From Balanoglossus misakiensis (lineage: Eukaryota; Hemichordata), in assembly GCA_040954595.2 (NCBI GenBank), contig CM082582.2, positions 12,524,001 through 12,588,000 on the forward strand: a stretch of DNA of 64,000 bases, given 5' to 3'. A program made the position numbers and the translations under genes. This document shows positions 61,260 to 64,000 of the stretch, piece after piece. How positions within the stretch are numbered: position 1 is the first letter of the stretch; every line of letters begins with the position of its first letter. Under the pieces are notes generated by a model. It was not told where the DNA came from and searched no databases. It saw only the letters and a list, made by a program, of their open reading frames with translations.

Positions 61260-63835
61260 ATGGCTGCAGACAGCACGAAGTTCTACGACACCATTGTCGT
61301 TGGGGCGGGCATGAGTGGTAAGAGAACACACTATGATCACCTGACATATGCTGGAATCATGATGTTCAGGTCCATCAATTTGTCTGCTTGTCTGTCTGTC
61401 ATGCCTGTCTGGTATGGAGTACACATATACGTGTGGATTATTGTAGGGTCAAAGTGGGACTCATGAGCCAGTCGTGAATTTTACTGCTTTGATATTTTAC
61501 CCAAATAATTACTCCGTGCATGTGAATATTATAGGATTGTCTGCCGCCAAAGTTTTACACGAAGCAGGTCATGAAGTCTTGGTCCTGGAAGCAAGGGAAC
61601 GGGTTGGTGGTCGGCTTTATACAGTGAAGGTAAAGCTCAGACTGACCAGAGTTCTTTAAAGATTTTGCAGTTGCCCCGCACCCGTGTTGAGATTTCCATG
61701 GTGGTAACACTTACACTTTGAGCAATATTGTAGAGAACTTTGAACTGAACAACAGCAATATTTTTGTCAAACTGACGTTTATGAGTTTATGGTGATTCAC
61801 AATCGTTTGCTACCATTGTGGCGACCGGATCTTCCTGTTTTGCATTCACTGCGGTAACAGGTGCCAAAACCTCACGTGGATATGTGAAAACATTCTGACA
61901 GCTGTATTTTAATGTCTGTGCCACTTTCAGTCGCTGAATAGAGAATAACTGATTATTATTTTTCGTTTATCAGGATCCAGCTTTTCAGTATTCCGACATG
62001 GGTGGCGCGTACGTCGGACCGACACAGAACAGAATCTTTCGACTCGCCAAAGAGTTTGGGGTGGAAAACTACAAAATTAACATGAAGGAGAGGACGATCG
62101 TGGTTTTAGCGGTAAGCTCGAAAGTTTTTATATTCGGGACGCGTTGATCACTACATAAAATAGGCGCTACACCTTTGATATTATACATTGGATACCGTTT
62201 TTTTCACGCTAACATATCGCTTCTTTCATCATTATTCCAGGGAACGAAATGGGTTTACAGGGGAAATATCCCGCCTGTGTACAATCCTATCGTGGCTTTG
62301 GATTTGAACAACCTGCTTAGGAAGATGGACGAAATGTGCGAAACTGCAAGTATCCGATAACCTTTCTCTAAATAAATTCTGCATTTATGGCAAAATTCAA
62401 AAATGAAGATTATTTTGTAAAATCTGTGTTCTCTCCAGATACCAAGATCGGCGCCATGGAAATGTCCTAATGCAAATGAATGGGACAGCATAACAGTCAA
62501 GGAATGGCTGGATAAAGTCTGTTGGACCAGTGCGGCGAAAAATACCGGTGTTGTTATTGTACGTGCTGTGTACGCCGCGGAACCCGAAGAGATTTCACTC
62601 TTGTTTTTCTTGTGGTATTTGAAATCAGGCAATGGTTAGTAACTGAGAGATGTCATTTCAAAGAGAGGGGAGGGAGGGAGGGGTAGCGAGAGAGGTGTAA
62701 ATGATTTGGTAATTTCCAGTTATGTAATGCGTAACGATTGAGCCCGTCTTGACAGCGAACCTGGTTCAAGTTTTAGACGAATTCCGATTTTCACTTTCAC
62801 GATATTTCAATTTTCAGGGGTCTTAAGAGTTACGCAGACCGAAGATGGGGCACAGGTAGGACCATACAATGCACTAAATTTTGCATGCACGATTCCGATT
62901 ATGATTTTGGCTGACTTTGTTTGCATTATAAAATGTTTGTTGTCGTATAGACCCATTGTCATGCACTCACAAAACTATTTTACAGGAGAGAAAATTCACT
63001 GGAGGAAGTCAACAAATCTGTGAGAAAATTGTGGATGTCATTGGTTCAGGTAACAGTCAGCGCAGAATCAATTTCGTGACCCTGAGTACATCAAGTGAAG
63101 TCCGTCCACTTTGCTCAGTGACATCTGAGTTACTTCCGGGATCACAGCGAGGTCTTTATCATCAACGATGACTGTTGTGATTTTAAGTGAACATGCGTAA
63201 AAGCACTATTTTATCGCGTATTATTTTTGCTTCAATTCTAGACACAGTTGTCTATAAAAGCCCGGTGATAAAGATCGAGCAAACTGATCACGGTGTAACG
63301 GTTGGCACAGCTGATGGGAAAGTCTATAAGGTATACTTTCACTCTAAAATAATTTTCTCAGCATAACCTTTCTCTGACTTTCTGACTGCACGACTGATAC
63401 GATAGCCTTTGCTTTCACTTTGTGGCGCATTTGACAATTTTTTTCATTTCACAGTCAAAATATGTTATCAGCGCCCTCTCTCCGGCTCTACTGGGACGGA
63501 TCGCCTTCTCTCCCCCGCTCTCATCTTACAAAACACAACTTATTCAGAGATTCCCGATGGGTTCCGTCGTCAAGACTGTGCTTTTCTACGAGAGGCCATT
63601 TTGGAGAGAACGAGGCAAGTATTTGATAAACAATGCAAGAGTCAGTTAAATTGACGTCGTTAATAACTTGCAGTCGTATATTTTGTGATGGTTGTAGACA
63701 CATCTTCTCAGGCACAAGCTCGTCATCCGGGTCGTATTTTGCTTCAGGTCATTGCGGCATGGCAGCAACAGACAGTCTTGTAGCAGGCGCATTTGATGAT
63801 ACAAAACCAGACGGTTCCCATCCCGCAATTATGGG
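61260..63835 (+). CDS. MAO: Monoamine oxidase-like flavoprotein (3' part beyond window)
   Basis: Flavin amine oxidase that oxidises amines to aldehydes with release of H2O2; vertebrate MAO sits on the mitochondrial outer membrane. Exons: 61260-61317, 61535-61629, 61974-62111, 62241-62345, 62439-62634, 62818-62855, 62986-63049, 63242-63330, 63455-63618 and 63698-63835, giving 361 residues before the edge. The FAD-binding [15 protein letters not shown] and [12 protein letters not shown] are followed by [43 protein letters not shown] and FDDTKPDG, all aligned with vertebrate MAO-A/B. The intron after 62345 appears to have a GC donor. Exon 9 could instead end at a GC donor after 63614, with a shorter exon 10. 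The covalent-FAD cysteine and membrane tail lie outside the window. Confidence 0.93.
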
Positions 63836-64000
63836 GTAAGCGAAGCATGCGCAATGCGTGCGCATTCATCATGGCGGCGCTTGCGGCCCGTAAAATCTCT
63901 ACAATAATGATAGTGGTGGTGATGTTTAGCCATGAGACAGTGTAATGGTGGAAAATTAAAAACCATGCCCAATTTCACGATTGATATGTGTTCAAAATAT

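Noticed and set aside
1-64000. CRISPR arrays, rRNA, tRNA, bacterial operons or toxin genes.
   Set aside because: The sequence is animal nuclear DNA; no spaced direct-repeat array, no convincing tRNA B-box context and no rRNA-like segment were seen.

Overview
This is a 64 kb piece of an animal nuclear genome. Genes are split by short GT-AG introns, the base composition is AT-rich, and the products are metazoan (large Maf, WWOX, Aurora kinase, neutral sphingomyelinase 2, ZC3H3, FAM210B, rhodopsin-class receptors, monoamine oxidase). The single intronless large Maf, the vertebrate-like protein sequences and the gene neighbours point to an invertebrate deuterostome, most likely a hemichordate or amphioxus. 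This is an inference; a slowly evolving lophotrochozoan is not excluded.

Layout. 1-15248 (-): SMPD3-like neutral sphingomyelinase, six coding exons, with a 7.1 kb first intron. 15249-16104: shared divergent promoter. 16105-20364 (+): ZC3H3, 11 exons, five CCCH fingers. 22700-23913 (+): intronless large Maf with a CCAAT/CRE/TATA promoter. 28231-31144 (-): complete WWOX in under 3 kb. 31145-32246: divergent promoter. 32247-34567 (+): Aurora kinase. 37159-39914 (-): FAM210B-like mitochondrial protein with a long N-terminal extension carrying repeated motifs. 40997-43815 and 48431-51162 (-): two tandem paralogous class A GPCRs with identical exon structure. 51163-59102: about 8 kb with no gene recognised. 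59103-60884 (-): peroxisomal enoyl-CoA hydratase/isomerase ending in SKL. 61260-63835 (+): monoamine oxidase, running off the right edge. Spliced reading frames were assembled by hand; every complete model closes in frame from ATG to stop.

The most striking feature is gene order. ZC3H3, large Maf, WWOX, Aurora and FAM210B lie together here. From general knowledge, human MAFA sits beside ZC3H3 (8q24.3), human MAF beside WWOX (16q23, with SMPD3 also on 16q), and AURKA beside FAM210B on 20q, the MAFB chromosome. The window therefore looks like the unduplicated ancestor of the vertebrate Maf paralogon. Other items to check are a mosaic A/B Aurora, a repeated W-D-E-D module in FAM210B, a THLH-to-TQLQ change in the sphingomyelinase, GPCRs with altered NPxxY motifs, and six perfect CRE palindromes clustered near genes.
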